Notes under the pieces: model-generated
The model's database searches: none
What the model saw: the letters and a program-made list of their open reading frames with translations, nothing else
Told to the model about the DNA's origin: nothing
In this document: positions 19,701-27,969 of the stretch, piece by piece
How the letters are laid out: the number at the start of each line of letters is the position of its first letter
How positions within the stretch are numbered: position 1 is the first letter of the stretch
NCBI RefSeq assembly: GCF_000701905.1
Contig: NZ_JNKC01000005.1
Span: forward strand, 124,001 to 188,000
Reading direction: 5' to 3'
DNA from: Proteiniclasticum ruminis DSM 24773
Lineage (GTDB): Bacteria > Bacillota > Clostridia > Clostridiales > Clostridiaceae
DNA: 64,000 nucleotides
Made by a program: the position numbers and the translations under genes

Positions 19701-19743
19701 CTTTAGTATAATAACGTTTGAACAAGTCTTTAATATCCTTCAT
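16705..19743 (-). CDS. nrdJ: Adenosylcobalamin-dependent (class II) ribonucleotide reductase
   Basis: Reduces ribonucleotides to deoxyribonucleotides using a B12-derived radical; no oxygen is needed. The 1012-residue size matches the long NrdJ form. The active-site region NPCGEYAF carries the thiyl-radical cysteine, with redox cysteines in SACFILS and DTSCNL. The C-terminus has a cysteine-rich segment (CPTCQ...CKVCLDCG) typical of long NrdJ, likely zinc-binding or redox-shuttling. The ATG is preceded by AGGAGGT. A promoter and two NrdR-like boxes lie upstream (19776-19829). B12 dependence implies cobalamin synthesis or uptake elsewhere in the genome. Confidence 0.96.
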   Translation of the reverse strand: MKDIKDLFKRYYTKELENNKDKTVYDLFEWTKRDVLLKNHKTGKVLVDMKDLEFPAHYSQNAVDIIASKYFRKAGVNNELGYENSMRMVAHRMVNFWTESLVDEGIITTDDEKDIYYDEMVYGLLNQMYAPNSPQWFNTGLHLSYGITGGQNDLFYYDEAEKKVVKSKDTYSRTQASACFILSIEDKLLGDHSISEQYVTETKLFKGGSGTGTNFSNIRAIGEKLTGGGVSSGLMSFLKGLDRNAGAIKSGGTTRRAAKMVCLDIDHPEIEEFILWKAKEEDKVRALSKMGYDADIDGEAYETVSGQNSNNSLRISDDFMRKVRNLGENPNETITLKGRVDERVNRDIEVAKLWEEFNDAACKSADPAPQFTDTFNAWHTCPAGEDGELYAKHNMLNSTNPCGEYAFLDDTSCNLASLNIYRFYDVEKNHLDVRGLKHMIGLNQLLLEASIHWGQFPTVDIARKTYMFRTTGLGLANSASLLMALGIPYDSEEARALSAAIMGLITGESYHVSALMAKAVGTFEKYGINKPYMNRVIRNHARVAGALDSDLEELHYEPFRVNHGVLQNIGHVELSDTLKESWMEAVEQGEKYGYRNAQVSVIAPTGTISFAMDCAATSIEPFFSHVVYKKLVGGGYMTIANPIIEVALKNLGYSRDEIKDIMDYVGKEENGMVMDGKIEGAPHLKEEHYPIFDTANVCGTGKRFIHHYGHVYMVAALTPLVSGAISKTVNLPREATVEDFKEVHIRSWETGVKGISLYRDGSKFAQPLNTKIDFKDENLSLENLTYDALLSYAKEAKNHMPKASSVAGNRREKMTGIRAGHTHPAQIEDVKVYITVNRNVRGEISEIYMTTDREGTLITGLLNSLSKTISVMLQYHIPPKDISKMLRGQKYEPYGFVSKHPYIKNVSSISDLISKVIDIELGDFSRVQIKPEENDVLTRSRSRFVNAQFEEVPTKQLSLVVDERDVKDIIKDAEKNGEKIYDSVCPTCQSTRMVKNGTCKVCLDCGTTTGCS

Positions 19744-19775
19744 TTCGAACCTCCTGAATTAATTACGATGGATTA

Positions 19776-19804
19776 AGTATAATACCATATCTAGTGTAAA
19801 TCAA
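19776..19804 (-). promoter_or_regulatory. Promoter for nrdJ
   Basis: On the - strand TTGATT (19804-19799) and TATACT (19781-19776) are spaced by exactly 17 bases, 33 bases before the ATG. The first NrdR-like box fills the spacer. Confidence 0.7.
19782..19797 (-). promoter_or_regulatory. NrdR-like box 1 (nrdJ operator)
   Basis: ATACCATATCTAGTGT matches about 13 of 16 positions of the NrdR box as I recall it (aCaCwAtATaTwGtgt). It lies between the -35 and -10 boxes of nrdJ. NrdR represses ribonucleotide reductase genes when dATP is high. Confidence 0.65.
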
Positions 19805-19813
19805 CCTGAAAAA

Positions 19814-19829
19814 CCACTAGATATAGAGA
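19814..19829 (-). promoter_or_regulatory. NrdR-like box 2 (nrdJ operator)
   Basis: CACTAGATATAG within this span matches the NrdR core with about two mismatches. Its centre is 32 bp (three helical turns) from box 1. The 10-mers ATATCTAGTG and CACTAGATAT of the two boxes form a perfect inverted repeat. Confidence 0.65.
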
Positions 19830-19929
19830 ATTAACATTTTCGCAATGTAATAGCGTTGAGTAGCAAAGGAAAGAAATTTTGAAGGGAAAAGCAGGCCATT
19901 ATTACACATTTTGAAAGGCGGGATGAACC

Positions 19930-20445
19930 ATGATCAAAAAACTGAAGGATTTTACCCCACAGATTCATGAGCACACCTTTATCGCGGAAACTGCTGCAGT
20001 GATTGGTGATGTTCATATCGGGGAAGGGTCTTCTATCTGGTATGGTTCAGTTCTCCGTGGAGATGTAGCCCCCATAATGATCGGGAAGAAAACAAACATT
20101 CAGGATTTATGTGTACTCCACTCAGACCATGATCTGAGGCTGGAAGTTGGTGATTCTGTGACCATCGGTCACAGCTGTATCATTCACGGAACGAGAATTC
20201 TCGGAAACTCCATCATCGGCATGGGAAGTATACTTTTGAATGGTTCAGTCATTGAGAGAAATACCATCCTTGGTGCAGGAAGCCTTGTCACAGAAGGAAA
20301 AGTAGTGAAAGAAGGAGAACTTTGGATGGGTCGGCCAGCAAAGTTTGTCAGAAACCTCACTCCGGAAGAAATTGAAAAAATCAAAGATTCCGCTGAACAT
20401 TATTACCAAAATGGCCTGACGCATAAAGGAGATAAAAATGATTAA
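19930..20445 (+). CDS. Gamma-class carbonic anhydrase-like hexapeptide protein
   Basis: A 171-residue left-handed beta-helix protein of the gamma-carbonic anhydrase/PaaY/YrdA family. Hexapeptide repeats run from about residue 15 to 135. Candidate metal-binding histidines are in VLHSDHD and TIGHSCIIHG. Proteins of this subgroup bind zinc or iron; carbonic anhydrase activity varies. GGCGGGA precedes the ATG. It overlaps the next gene by 8 bases, implying coupling. Confidence 0.88.
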   Translation: MIKKLKDFTPQIHEHTFIAETAAVIGDVHIGEGSSIWYGSVLRGDVAPIMIGKKTNIQDLCVLHSDHDLRLEVGDSVTIGHSCIIHGTRILGNSIIGMGSILLNGSVIERNTILGAGSLVTEGKVVKEGELWMGRPAKFVRNLTPEEIEKIKDSAEHYYQNGLTHKGDKND

Positions 20446-21295
20446 ATTTGGAGATTACAACGAACTGAAAGTAGCCAGAGAAGCATCTTTTGGTCTGTAT
20501 CTTGATAAAGAAACAGGCAACACCTCAGATGATATTCTTCTCCCAACAGGGAGCATCGTCGGTGAGATACCCAAAGTCGGTGAGACTGTAACAGTCTTTA
20601 TCTATCGGGATTCCAAGGACCGTCTCATCGCCACAATGAAGAAACCGATCGTTACCGTTGACAACACTGCTGTACTGAGTGTGACTTCCGTAACAAATTT
20701 CGGAGCATTTGTAAATTTCGGTCTGGAAAGAGACATTCTGGTACCCCAAAGAGAAATGAAATTCCCATTGGAGACGGGAAAAGAATACCTTTTCTTTATC
20801 TATGAGGATAAGACTGGACGTCTGGCGGCTTCCACTGAAGTAGGCAGATATCTGGAAACCCCTGAAGAAGATCTCTACAAAGTAGGGGATACTGTTTCAG
20901 GTATTATTTATAATAAACAGACAAACGGCACCCTGGAAGTTGCCATAGATGATATGTATCCAGGAATCGTATTGGTGAACGAATACTTCTTCAACGCAAA
21001 CCCAGGTGACAGAATTTCTGGCACTGTGAAAAAAATATTGGAAGATGGAAGAATCAGCTTCACACCACGAAAAAAAATGATTGAAGCAAAAGAGGAACTT
21101 TCCGACACCATCCTCAGATATCTGGAAGAACATGATGGATTTATGCCTTACAATGACAAATCCACTCCAGATGAAATCAAGAAAAAATGGAACAGCAGCA
21201 AGAATTATTTCAAGATCGCGCTGGGAAACCTCATGAAAAAAGGACTGATCCGACAGGATGAAAAAGGAACGCACCTCGTGAAAAACGATAAGTAG
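20438..21295 (+). CDS. cvfB: S1-domain RNA-binding protein, CvfB/YitL family
   Basis: A 285-residue protein with tandem OB/S1-like domains (about 5-65, 68-135, 145-215) and a C-terminal winged helix (about 225-280). This is the CvfB architecture known from Staphylococcus and Streptococcus. Family members bind RNA and influence gene expression post-transcriptionally. The start ATG lies inside the end of the carbonic anhydrase-like gene. It is part of a three-gene operon ending at 21790. Confidence 0.85.
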   Translation: MIKFGDYNELKVAREASFGLYLDKETGNTSDDILLPTGSIVGEIPKVGETVTVFIYRDSKDRLIATMKKPIVTVDNTAVLSVTSVTNFGAFVNFGLERDILVPQREMKFPLETGKEYLFFIYEDKTGRLAASTEVGRYLETPEEDLYKVGDTVSGIIYNKQTNGTLEVAIDDMYPGIVLVNEYFFNANPGDRISGTVKKILEDGRISFTPRKKMIEAKEELSDTILRYLEEHDGFMPYNDKSTPDEIKKKWNSSKNYFKIALGNLMKKGLIRQDEKGTHLVKNDK

Positions 21296-21307
21296 TGGGA
21301 GGCAATC

Positions 21308-21790
21308 ATGATAGAGACAAAAGATCCAAAAGGAATGACTGCAGAGAAGAAACTGGAAAGTGCTCTGCTTTTTACGAAAGCACAACTGAAAAATGAAAAG
21401 GATACGATGGCAAATCTAGCCAATATCAGCGCCATCATCAACATGTACATGGATGATATCAATTGGGTCGGCTTTTATCTGATGAAAGAAGGCACTCTGA
21501 TCCTTGGACCATTCCAGGGAAAACCAGCCTGCAACAGAATTGCTGTAGGAGAAGGGGTTTGTGGAACAGCGGTACAGGAAGGCAAAACCCAGCGGGTTGA
21601 TGATGTGCTCAGTCTTGACAATCATATCGCTTGTGATTCAGCATCCCGTTCAGAGCTGGTGGTTCCCATCTATAAAGAAGGAGTTGTTTTTGGTGTTCTT
21701 GACATCGACAGTCCTTCTCTGGCCCGGTTCAGCGATTTGGAACAAACGTATATGGAGAAACTTGTGAATCTTCTGGAAAGCTCACTCTAA
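21308..21790 (+). CDS. msrC: Free methionine-(R)-sulfoxide reductase, GAF domain
   Basis: Reduces free methionine-R-sulfoxide, part of oxidative damage repair. The 160-residue protein is a single GAF domain. The three family cysteines are present at 75, 85 and 109, with the same 10- and 24-residue spacing as the E. coli fRMsr cysteines (84, 94, 118). GGGAGG precedes the ATG. It ends the operon with the carbonic anhydrase-like and cvfB genes, followed by a strong terminator. Confidence 0.88.
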   Translation: MIETKDPKGMTAEKKLESALLFTKAQLKNEKDTMANLANISAIINMYMDDINWVGFYLMKEGTLILGPFQGKPACNRIAVGEGVCGTAVQEGKTQRVDDVLSLDNHIACDSASRSELVVPIYKEGVVFGVLDIDSPSLARFSDLEQTYMEKLVNLLESSL

Positions 21791-21803
21791 TCCAAAACAA
21801 TAA

Positions 21804-21841
21804 AGCACTGAAAGAACGCCTATGATGGTTCTTTCAGTGCT
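21804..21841. terminator. Bidirectional terminator between msrC and the exporter gene
   Basis: AGCACTGAAAGAAC and GTTCTTTCAGTGCT form a perfect 14-bp stem with a 10-base loop, between convergent genes. Confidence 0.85.
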
Positions 21842-21852
21842 ATTTTATTACA

Positions 21853-22887
21853 TTATTTTACCCGGAGATGGTCTTCCACAATGGTATTGTACTCTGAGAA
21901 AATCAAATCCAGATTTTCATGGATTCTTTTGGACTGCTCATCCTCCAGATCTTTTGATGGGTAGTGGGGCATAAAACTTTCACTGTCAGGACTGTCCTTT
22001 AAAAAATCGAGCTGTCCAAACTTCATTATAAAGTCATGATAGGATTTCAGATCTTTCGGGTGGAAAGTGACTTTGAAGGTGTCTTTGATGAAACAGCTGT
22101 CATAGGCTAAATGTGTCATCAGTTTCATTCTTTTCACAATATCCTTGGCCGATTCCAGATGTTCTTTCTCCAGTATTTTCAGGGGCAGGAGAGGGTCTTT
22201 AGACAGCGCTTCCAAGTTGCTGGAGACTGTTTCAATATCCGCAAATACAGGAGAAAAAATGGCATTATACTGCTTTTTCACATCGTCTTCCTCTGTTAGA
22301 AAACGGTAGGTATAGTTCATGACATGATCCAGCTTCACCTTCACATATTCCAGTCTCTTTCTTGTGATTTTTCTGTAATAAATCAGGGAAAACGCAAGGT
22401 TGAAAACCATAGCTATGAGTACACCAAGTCCCAACGCAAAAAATCGGAGTCTTATGGTCAGAAGGATGCTTGGGTTGCCCAGTGCATCGCTTTGAAGATA
22501 TTGCGTCATATAAATACTTGTGAAAATTGCCACTGGTGAGACCGCCATGTAATCAATTTTCAGTGCAATAAAGAGGGTCAGGCCCATTCCAAACATAACC
22601 GTAACGACATTCACACCGAAAACATAGACCAATATTCCAGTGGTCACCGCTCCAAGAAAAGATGCCAGAAGCTGGTTGATTCCGCCTTTTACCGCAGAAA
22701 TGTTGGTTGCTTCCAGATTATACATAACACCAAGGAGCACAGAAATCATATCCAGCCTTGTAACGGAAAACATATTGCCTAAGATATAGCCCGTACCGAT
22801 GGCAAGCATGGATTTAAGGATATAGAGCCAAGAGTCCAGAAGTACCGCTTCTTTTTTAAGTCCTAAGAACCTATTAGATCTTTCCAT
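21853..22887 (-). CDS. Aromatic acid exporter family protein (ArAE/FUSC-like)
   Basis: A 344-residue membrane protein with about six N-terminal transmembrane helices (to about residue 175) and a C-terminal soluble helical domain. This matches the Firmicutes ArAE_1/DUF939 architecture (YgaE/YqjA-like). The family is annotated as putative aromatic acid exporters, mostly by distant similarity to AaeB; substrate is unknown. GAGGT precedes the ATG. It is monocistronic with an extended -10 promoter. Confidence 0.8.
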   Translation of the reverse strand: MERSNRFLGLKKEAVLLDSWLYILKSMLAIGTGYILGNMFSVTRLDMISVLLGVMYNLEATNISAVKGGINQLLASFLGAVTTGILVYVFGVNVVTVMFGMGLTLFIALKIDYMAVSPVAIFTSIYMTQYLQSDALGNPSILLTIRLRFFALGLGVLIAMVFNLAFSLIYYRKITRKRLEYVKVKLDHVMNYTYRFLTEEDDVKKQYNAIFSPVFADIETVSSNLEALSKDPLLPLKILEKEHLESAKDIVKRMKLMTHLAYDSCFIKDTFKVTFHPKDLKSYHDFIMKFGQLDFLKDSPDSESFMPHYPSKDLEDEQSKRIHENLDLIFSEYNTIVEDHLRVK

Positions 22888-22934
22888 ATTAACCTCACTA
22901 TTCTTCCTATCTTCTAAGGATTGACTGTTTAAAG

Positions 22935-22943
22935 ATTATACCA
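22935..22943 (-). promoter_or_regulatory. Extended -10 promoter for the ArAE-like gene
   Basis: Read on the - strand: TGGTATAAT, a TGn-extended consensus -10, about 50 bases upstream of the ATG. The -35 is poor. Confidence 0.5.
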
Positions 22944-22983
22944 TGGAGAAAAATTCTTCGGTATCCTGAATTTAATGAATCAA

Positions 22984-23031
22984 TAAAAAAAAGGCACAGA
23001 ACTAGCGGAGATTCCGCCAGTTCTGTGCCTT
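22984..23031 (-). terminator. Terminator of the Ca2+-ATPase gene
   Basis: A 19-bp stem with one G-U (arms 22991-23009 and 23013-23031) has a 3-base loop and, on the - strand, a run of at least eight T. It lies 10 bases after the ATPase stop. Confidence 0.9.
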
Positions 23032-23041
23032 AAATGTTGTA

Positions 23042-25702
23042 TCAGTCTTCTTTTATTCTCATAAAGATTTTGATGATCTCATTTGCAATTAAAGGCAGCA
23101 GAGATAATCCGAATACAATGAGCCAATCGTTCAGAGGCAGTGCATGCACTTTAAATGCATTTGCCAGGAAGGGGATTGTAATGACCCCAAACTGTAGAAC
23201 TACACCTGCAATGATAGATAAAATCAGATACTTGTTTTTGAAGATACCCACTTGGAAGATGGATTTTGTTTCGCTTCTCATGGTCAGGCTGTAGAACAGC
23301 TGTGATGTCGCCAGAACGACAAAGGCCATGGTTCTTGCATAGACAATAACATCATCCGGAGCACTCATGGAGTCTCTTAGGGAAACGCCCCGTTCAGCTA
23401 ATCCTATGGAGAACGCAAGAAGGGTCAGTCCTCCAATGAGAAGACCACCGATGATGGCCCGCACTCCAGCCCCTTGGGCAAAAAAGCTTTCCTTTGGATT
23501 TCTTGGTTTTTTCTTCATCACAGCATCATCTCCTGGATCTACGCCAAGGGAAATTGCTGGCAATGTATCTGTTACTAAATTTACCCATAGAATCTGAGTT
23601 GGCAAGAGTGGAATCGCAAAGGAGAAAAGCACCGAAATAAAGATGGCAACTATTTCACCAAGGTTACAGGAGAGGAGGAATATGACCGCTTTCTTGATGT
23701 TGTTGTAAATATTTCTTCCTTCTTCAATGGCAGCCACGATGGTGGTGAAATTATCGTCTGTCAGAATCATATCAGCAGCGCCTTTGGATACATCTGTACC
23801 TGTAATTCCCATGGCTACACCGATGTCTGCATGCTTCAGGGAAGGGGCGTCATTGACTCCATCACCCGTCATAGAAACGATATTTCCTTGGGCTTTATAT
23901 GCTTTCACGATCTTCACCTTGTGTTCAGGAGAAACTCTAGCAAAAACACGGTACTTGATAATTGTCTTTGCAAACTCCTCATCACTGAGTTCATCAATCT
24001 CGGCACCCGTCATGGCCTGCTCTATACTGTCTGCAATGCCCAGCTCTTTGGCAATGGCCACAGCGGTATTCTTATGGTCTCCTGTAATCATTACAGAAGT
24101 GATTCCTGCTTCATGGGCGGATGCAATGGAGTCTTTCACTTCAATACGTGGAGGATCAATCATTGCGACGAACCCGATCACTATAAGATTAGTCTCCATA
24201 TCCTCTGGAGAGATCTTTTCTTCAGTATCCTTATAGGCTACCCCCAGCACTCTAAGCGCTGCATTGGACATTTCTTCTGAAGCTTTCATGATGCTTCTTC
24301 TCATGTCCTCCGTCAGCGGCTTTACCTCTCCACCGATGAGAATCTTATCTGAGATTTTTAGAATATTATCTATGGCACCCTTCGTATGGACTCGGTACCC
24401 TGATTCCTCCTCATTCATAGTGGACATGAGTTTTCTGTCTGAATCGAAAGGTTTCTCATCGATTCTGGGATACAGTCTGTTGAGTTCATCCTTCGTCATC
24501 CCATGACGGTTTCCAAGAACGATCAACGCGATTTCTGTGGGGTCACCGGTGGATTCCTGTTCGTTGGATGTGGCGTCACTGCAAAGAACAAAAGATTTGA
24601 TGAGCTCTTCCTGAGTCTCACTTTCCACTTCAATGGACTTCGCATTGATATCCACATCTTTGATTTCATCATAAACATAATATTTCAAAACAGTCATCTT
24701 GTTTTGGGTTAGAGTACCCGTTTTGTCGGAACAGATGATATTGACAGATCCTAGGGTTTCCACTGCAGGCAGTTTCTTGACAATGGCGTTGATTTTACTC
24801 ATTCTTGTGACACCCAAAGCTAAAACAATGGCTACAATGGCAGGAAGTCCTTCCGGAATTGCTGCTACCGCAAGACTGATAGATGTAAGCAGCATATCCA
24901 GAAGATCTCTTCCTTGGAAGAATCCTATGACAAACATCAGAATGGTGATACCTAAGGCCAGCTTTCCAAGTGTTTTACCCAGCTCATCCATACGTTTCTG
25001 AAGGGGCGTCATTCCATCCACCTCTTCGTTCAAACTCTTAGCAATCTGACCCACCACAGTATCCATACCAGTGGAAACAACCACACCTTCTCCACGGCCA
25101 TAGGTGACCAGGGTAGACATGAATGCCATGTTTGCCTGATCTCCCAGCGGAATTTTATTTTCATCGAACACTTTGTCAAAGAACTTGTCCGAAGGGACCG
25201 ATTCTCCTGTCAGAGCTGACTCTTCAATCTGAAGGTTCACACTGCTGATGAGACGAAGATCCGCTGGAACATAGCGTCCAGCATCCAAAATAACAATGTC
25301 ACCAGGCACAATATCTGTGGAATTGATTTCTGTTGTCTCACCATTTCTTCTGACCAGAGAATGGGGAGTGGTGAGTTTATTCAGCGCCTCGATGGCTTTT
25401 TCCGCTTTATTCTCCTGAATGACACCAATGGCCGCATTCAGAAAGACCACCGCAAGAATGATGACTGTATCCGCATATTCACCAACAAATAGGGTGACCA
25501 CGGAAGCTGCCAGCAGCACATAGATCAGCGCATCCTGAAGCTGTGACAGAAAGAGCTGAAGGAGCGTTTTCTTTTTCTTCTCCTGTAGCTTGTTTTCGCC
25601 ATATTTTTCTTTTCTTTTCTGAACTTCCTCATTACTGAGACCAATCGAATTTTCAACCTGAAGCTCAGTTAAAGCTTCCTCGTGTGATTTCTGGAACCAC
25701 AT
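23042..25702 (-). CDS. Calcium-transporting P-type ATPase (PMR1/SERCA-like, P2A)
   Basis: Cation pump that exports Ca2+ from the cytoplasm using ATP. The 886-residue protein shows the whole P2A plan: N-terminal cation ATPase domain, actuator motif LTGES, PEGLPA in M4, phosphorylation site D326-KTGT, hinge GDGVNDAP, and NLVTDTLPA in M6 with Asn and Asp at expected calcium ligand positions. I chose the ATG at 25702 (MWFQKSHEE) because GAGGTG lies seven bases upstream. A GTG at 25711 is in frame but overlaps that site. It resembles Listeria-type bacterial calcium pumps. Confidence 0.93.
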   Translation of the reverse strand: MWFQKSHEEALTELQVENSIGLSNEEVQKRKEKYGENKLQEKKKKTLLQLFLSQLQDALIYVLLAASVVTLFVGEYADTVIILAVVFLNAAIGVIQENKAEKAIEALNKLTTPHSLVRRNGETTEINSTDIVPGDIVILDAGRYVPADLRLISSVNLQIEESALTGESVPSDKFFDKVFDENKIPLGDQANMAFMSTLVTYGRGEGVVVSTGMDTVVGQIAKSLNEEVDGMTPLQKRMDELGKTLGKLALGITILMFVIGFFQGRDLLDMLLTSISLAVAAIPEGLPAIVAIVLALGVTRMSKINAIVKKLPAVETLGSVNIICSDKTGTLTQNKMTVLKYYVYDEIKDVDINAKSIEVESETQEELIKSFVLCSDATSNEQESTGDPTEIALIVLGNRHGMTKDELNRLYPRIDEKPFDSDRKLMSTMNEEESGYRVHTKGAIDNILKISDKILIGGEVKPLTEDMRRSIMKASEEMSNAALRVLGVAYKDTEEKISPEDMETNLIVIGFVAMIDPPRIEVKDSIASAHEAGITSVMITGDHKNTAVAIAKELGIADSIEQAMTGAEIDELSDEEFAKTIIKYRVFARVSPEHKVKIVKAYKAQGNIVSMTGDGVNDAPSLKHADIGVAMGITGTDVSKGAADMILTDDNFTTIVAAIEEGRNIYNNIKKAVIFLLSCNLGEIVAIFISVLFSFAIPLLPTQILWVNLVTDTLPAISLGVDPGDDAVMKKKPRNPKESFFAQGAGVRAIIGGLLIGGLTLLAFSIGLAERGVSLRDSMSAPDDVIVYARTMAFVVLATSQLFYSLTMRSETKSIFQVGIFKNKYLILSIIAGVVLQFGVITIPFLANAFKVHALPLNDWLIVFGLSLLPLIANEIIKIFMRIKED

Positions 25703-25783
25703 ATACAACACCTCACTTAATCTATTTTATACAGCAATAATTACCTCTTTTATTATATTCCTTAAATGTTCAAACAGATGAAC

Positions 25784-27697
25784 TTAGTCTAAATGTTTTG
25801 TGAAAGTTCCATAGGAGGCATCTGATGGCATCCGGAGATCTCCACGGGGGGAGAGAGAGATGCTGCCGACCTTTGGACCATCCGGCATGGCTGATCTTTT
25901 GAACTGCTGGGTATGGAAACGGCGGATGAAAACCTTCAGCCACTTCCTGATGGTTTCTTTGTCATAGGTTTCTTGGAAAGCATGCTCGGCCATAAAGAGA
26001 ATCTTCTCCACTCCAGCACCGTATTTCATGAAATGATAAAGGAAAAAATCATGGAGTTCGTATGGACCTACAAGATCCTCCGTTTTCTGCAGCAGTTCAT
26101 TCTGATCTCCTTTGGGAAGAAGCTCTGGACTGACAGGAGTCTCCAGAATATCTTTCAGTATCCTGGACAGTTCACCGTGAAACTCCACTTCATAGAAGTA
26201 TTTCACCAGATAACGGACCAAGGTCTTCGGGATGGAACCATTCACACTGTACATAGACATCTGGTCACCGTTGTACGTGCACCATCCAAGAGCAAGCTCG
26301 GACAAGTCTCCCGTCCCGATGACAATACCACCTTCTTTGTTGGCGATGTCCATCAGAATCTGGGTTCTTTCTCTCGCCTGGACATTCTCATAGGTTGCAT
26401 CATGAACCAAAGGATCGTGGCCTATATCCTCAAAATGCTGAAGAGAAGCTTTCACAATACTGATTTCACGCAGGTCTGTTCCCAGCTCTCTGCAAAGAGA
26501 AAGCGCATTCTGATAAGTTCTGTCTGTAGTGCCAAATCCCGGCATGGTCACCGTGATGATGTTCTTTAAAGGGAGATCGAGCACCTCATAAGCCTTCACA
26601 ATCACAAGGAGGGCTAAGGTGGAATCCAGTCCACCGGATATCCCCAGAACTGTTTTATCAAGCCCAATATGTTTCAGTCTTTTGATGAGACCATGGCTTT
26701 GTATCGAAAGAATCTCCCTCGCCCGTTCTATCCGTTCGGATTCCGCTTTGGGCACAAAAGGATGGGGATCTATTTCTCTATCAAAGTTCTTTATGGGCTT
26801 TTGCTCCTGTGAAAAACGGACTCGAAGAGCTTCCTGGGATGCCTGGTATGCTTCTCTTTGAAAGGTGGTGTTCTTCAAGCGTTCCCCACGGATTCTGCTC
26901 ACATCAATGAAAGCTTCCAGGAGATCACTTTCAAAGGAAAAACGTTTATTTTCCTTTAAGAGGGTTCCATACTCACTGATGAGAAGATGCCCGGAAAATA
27001 CCAGGTCAGTTGTGGACTCATTGGGTCCAGAAGAGGCATAGACATAAGCTCCGATGTTCTTGGCACTGGTCATGTTTACTAGGCTTCTCCGAAACTCTTT
27101 TTTCCCGACCAGTTCATTGGATGCCGAAAGATTGAAGACAATCTCTGCGCCCTGAAGGGAAAGGCTTGCAGAAGGTGGAATCGCCGCAAACAGGTCCTCA
27201 CAGATCTCCACGCCAAAGGTGAATGCATCACTTTCAAAAACAAGAGGTCCAAAAGGAACTGTGCCAAAGCCTTTCAGATGAATCTCATTACCGTGGCTCT
27301 TATCATAAGCAGTAAACCATCTGCTCTCATAAAACTCATTATAATTCGGTAAATGCTGCTTCGGCACAATCCCAAGCACTTTGCCCTGATGGAGCACCGC
27401 AGCAGTATTGAAGAGGCGGTTTCTGTGACGAAGGGGGAGTCCAACCACAAGGATCAGATCCAGTTCTTTAGTTTCCTCCGCAATCAGGCGGAGTGCTTCT
27501 TCTGAAGCATGCAGCAAATCTTCCGTAAAAAAGAGATCCGCTGGTGTATATCCTGTTAAAGAGAGCTCTGGAAAAAGAACAGCGCTCACATCGTCGGATA
27601 GCCTGCGGTGTACAATATGCAGGATCTCCTTGGTGTTGTAGGCCACATCTGCCACACGAAGCTCAGGTGAAACGGCCGCAGCTTTAATATAATTCAT
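25784..27697 (-). CDS. nadE: Glutamine-dependent NAD+ synthetase
   Basis: Last step of NAD synthesis: amidates nicotinic acid adenine dinucleotide with glutamine as nitrogen donor. The 637-residue protein has an N-terminal nitrilase-type glutaminase domain with the catalytic triad Glu44 (FPELSLTGY), Lys113 (VPKQHLPN) and Cys166 (VEICEDLF). The C-terminal synthetase domain has the pyrophosphatase loop GISGGLDSTLALL near residue 350. TGAGGGA precedes the ATG. It is divergent from purL. Confidence 0.96.
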   Translation of the reverse strand: MNYIKAAAVSPELRVADVAYNTKEILHIVHRRLSDDVSAVLFPELSLTGYTPADLFFTEDLLHASEEALRLIAEETKELDLILVVGLPLRHRNRLFNTAAVLHQGKVLGIVPKQHLPNYNEFYESRWFTAYDKSHGNEIHLKGFGTVPFGPLVFESDAFTFGVEICEDLFAAIPPSASLSLQGAEIVFNLSASNELVGKKEFRRSLVNMTSAKNIGAYVYASSGPNESTTDLVFSGHLLISEYGTLLKENKRFSFESDLLEAFIDVSRIRGERLKNTTFQREAYQASQEALRVRFSQEQKPIKNFDREIDPHPFVPKAESERIERAREILSIQSHGLIKRLKHIGLDKTVLGISGGLDSTLALLVIVKAYEVLDLPLKNIITVTMPGFGTTDRTYQNALSLCRELGTDLREISIVKASLQHFEDIGHDPLVHDATYENVQARERTQILMDIANKEGGIVIGTGDLSELALGWCTYNGDQMSMYSVNGSIPKTLVRYLVKYFYEVEFHGELSRILKDILETPVSPELLPKGDQNELLQKTEDLVGPYELHDFFLYHFMKYGAGVEKILFMAEHAFQETYDKETIRKWLKVFIRRFHTQQFKRSAMPDGPKVGSISLSPRGDLRMPSDASYGTFTKHLD

Positions 27698-27747
27698 ACG
27701 ATTCCCTCACAATCTGTCTATAGTCTTGTTTCTTTGAAATTAACCAT

Positions 27748-27756
27748 ATTATACCA
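27748..27756 (-). promoter_or_regulatory. Extended -10 promoter for nadE
   Basis: Read on the - strand: TGGTATAAT, 51 bases upstream of the nadE start. The hexamer 17 bases further upstream (TTCCAA) is a weak -35. Confidence 0.55.
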
Positions 27757-27898
27757 TCTACAGTTCTTCCTTGGAACAGCAGGGACGGTGGGTCCTGACA
27801 GAGGGGGCTGGTTTCACGAAAAAAGAATCTTCATTCAGATCATCACAAGAACTTCTGTCCCTCCTATACAGACAGATGAATCCTCGTAAATTTTATAG
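27757..27898. other. Unassigned structured stretch between nadE and purL promoters
   Basis: About 140 bases lie upstream of both divergent promoters and contain no credible ORF. AGGGAC near 27779-27786 can pair with GTCCCT near 27857-27863, and there are short G-rich runs (GGTGGGTCC, GAGGGGGCTGG). I see no known riboswitch or tRNA here. Confidence 0.35.
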
Positions 27899-27914
27899 TT
27901 CGTACCTGTACGAA
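27899..27914. promoter_or_regulatory. Palindrome upstream of the pur promoter (candidate operator)
   Basis: TTCGTACCTGTACGAA is a 7+2+7 perfect inverted repeat, 27 bases upstream of the -35 box of purL. It does not match the B. subtilis PurR box layout. The cognate regulator is unknown. Confidence 0.5.
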
Positions 27915-27941
27915 TCTTTTAAAGAATTATAGCGAAAATTA

Positions 27942-27969
27942 TTGACTATTTCAGGTACAATGTTATGAT
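27942..27969 (+). promoter_or_regulatory. Promoter of the purine operon
   Basis: TTGACT (27942-27947) and TATGAT (27964-27969) are spaced by 16 bases; TG at -14 gives an extended -10. The transcript would start about 20 bases before the purL ATG, leaving no room for a riboswitch. Confidence 0.75.
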
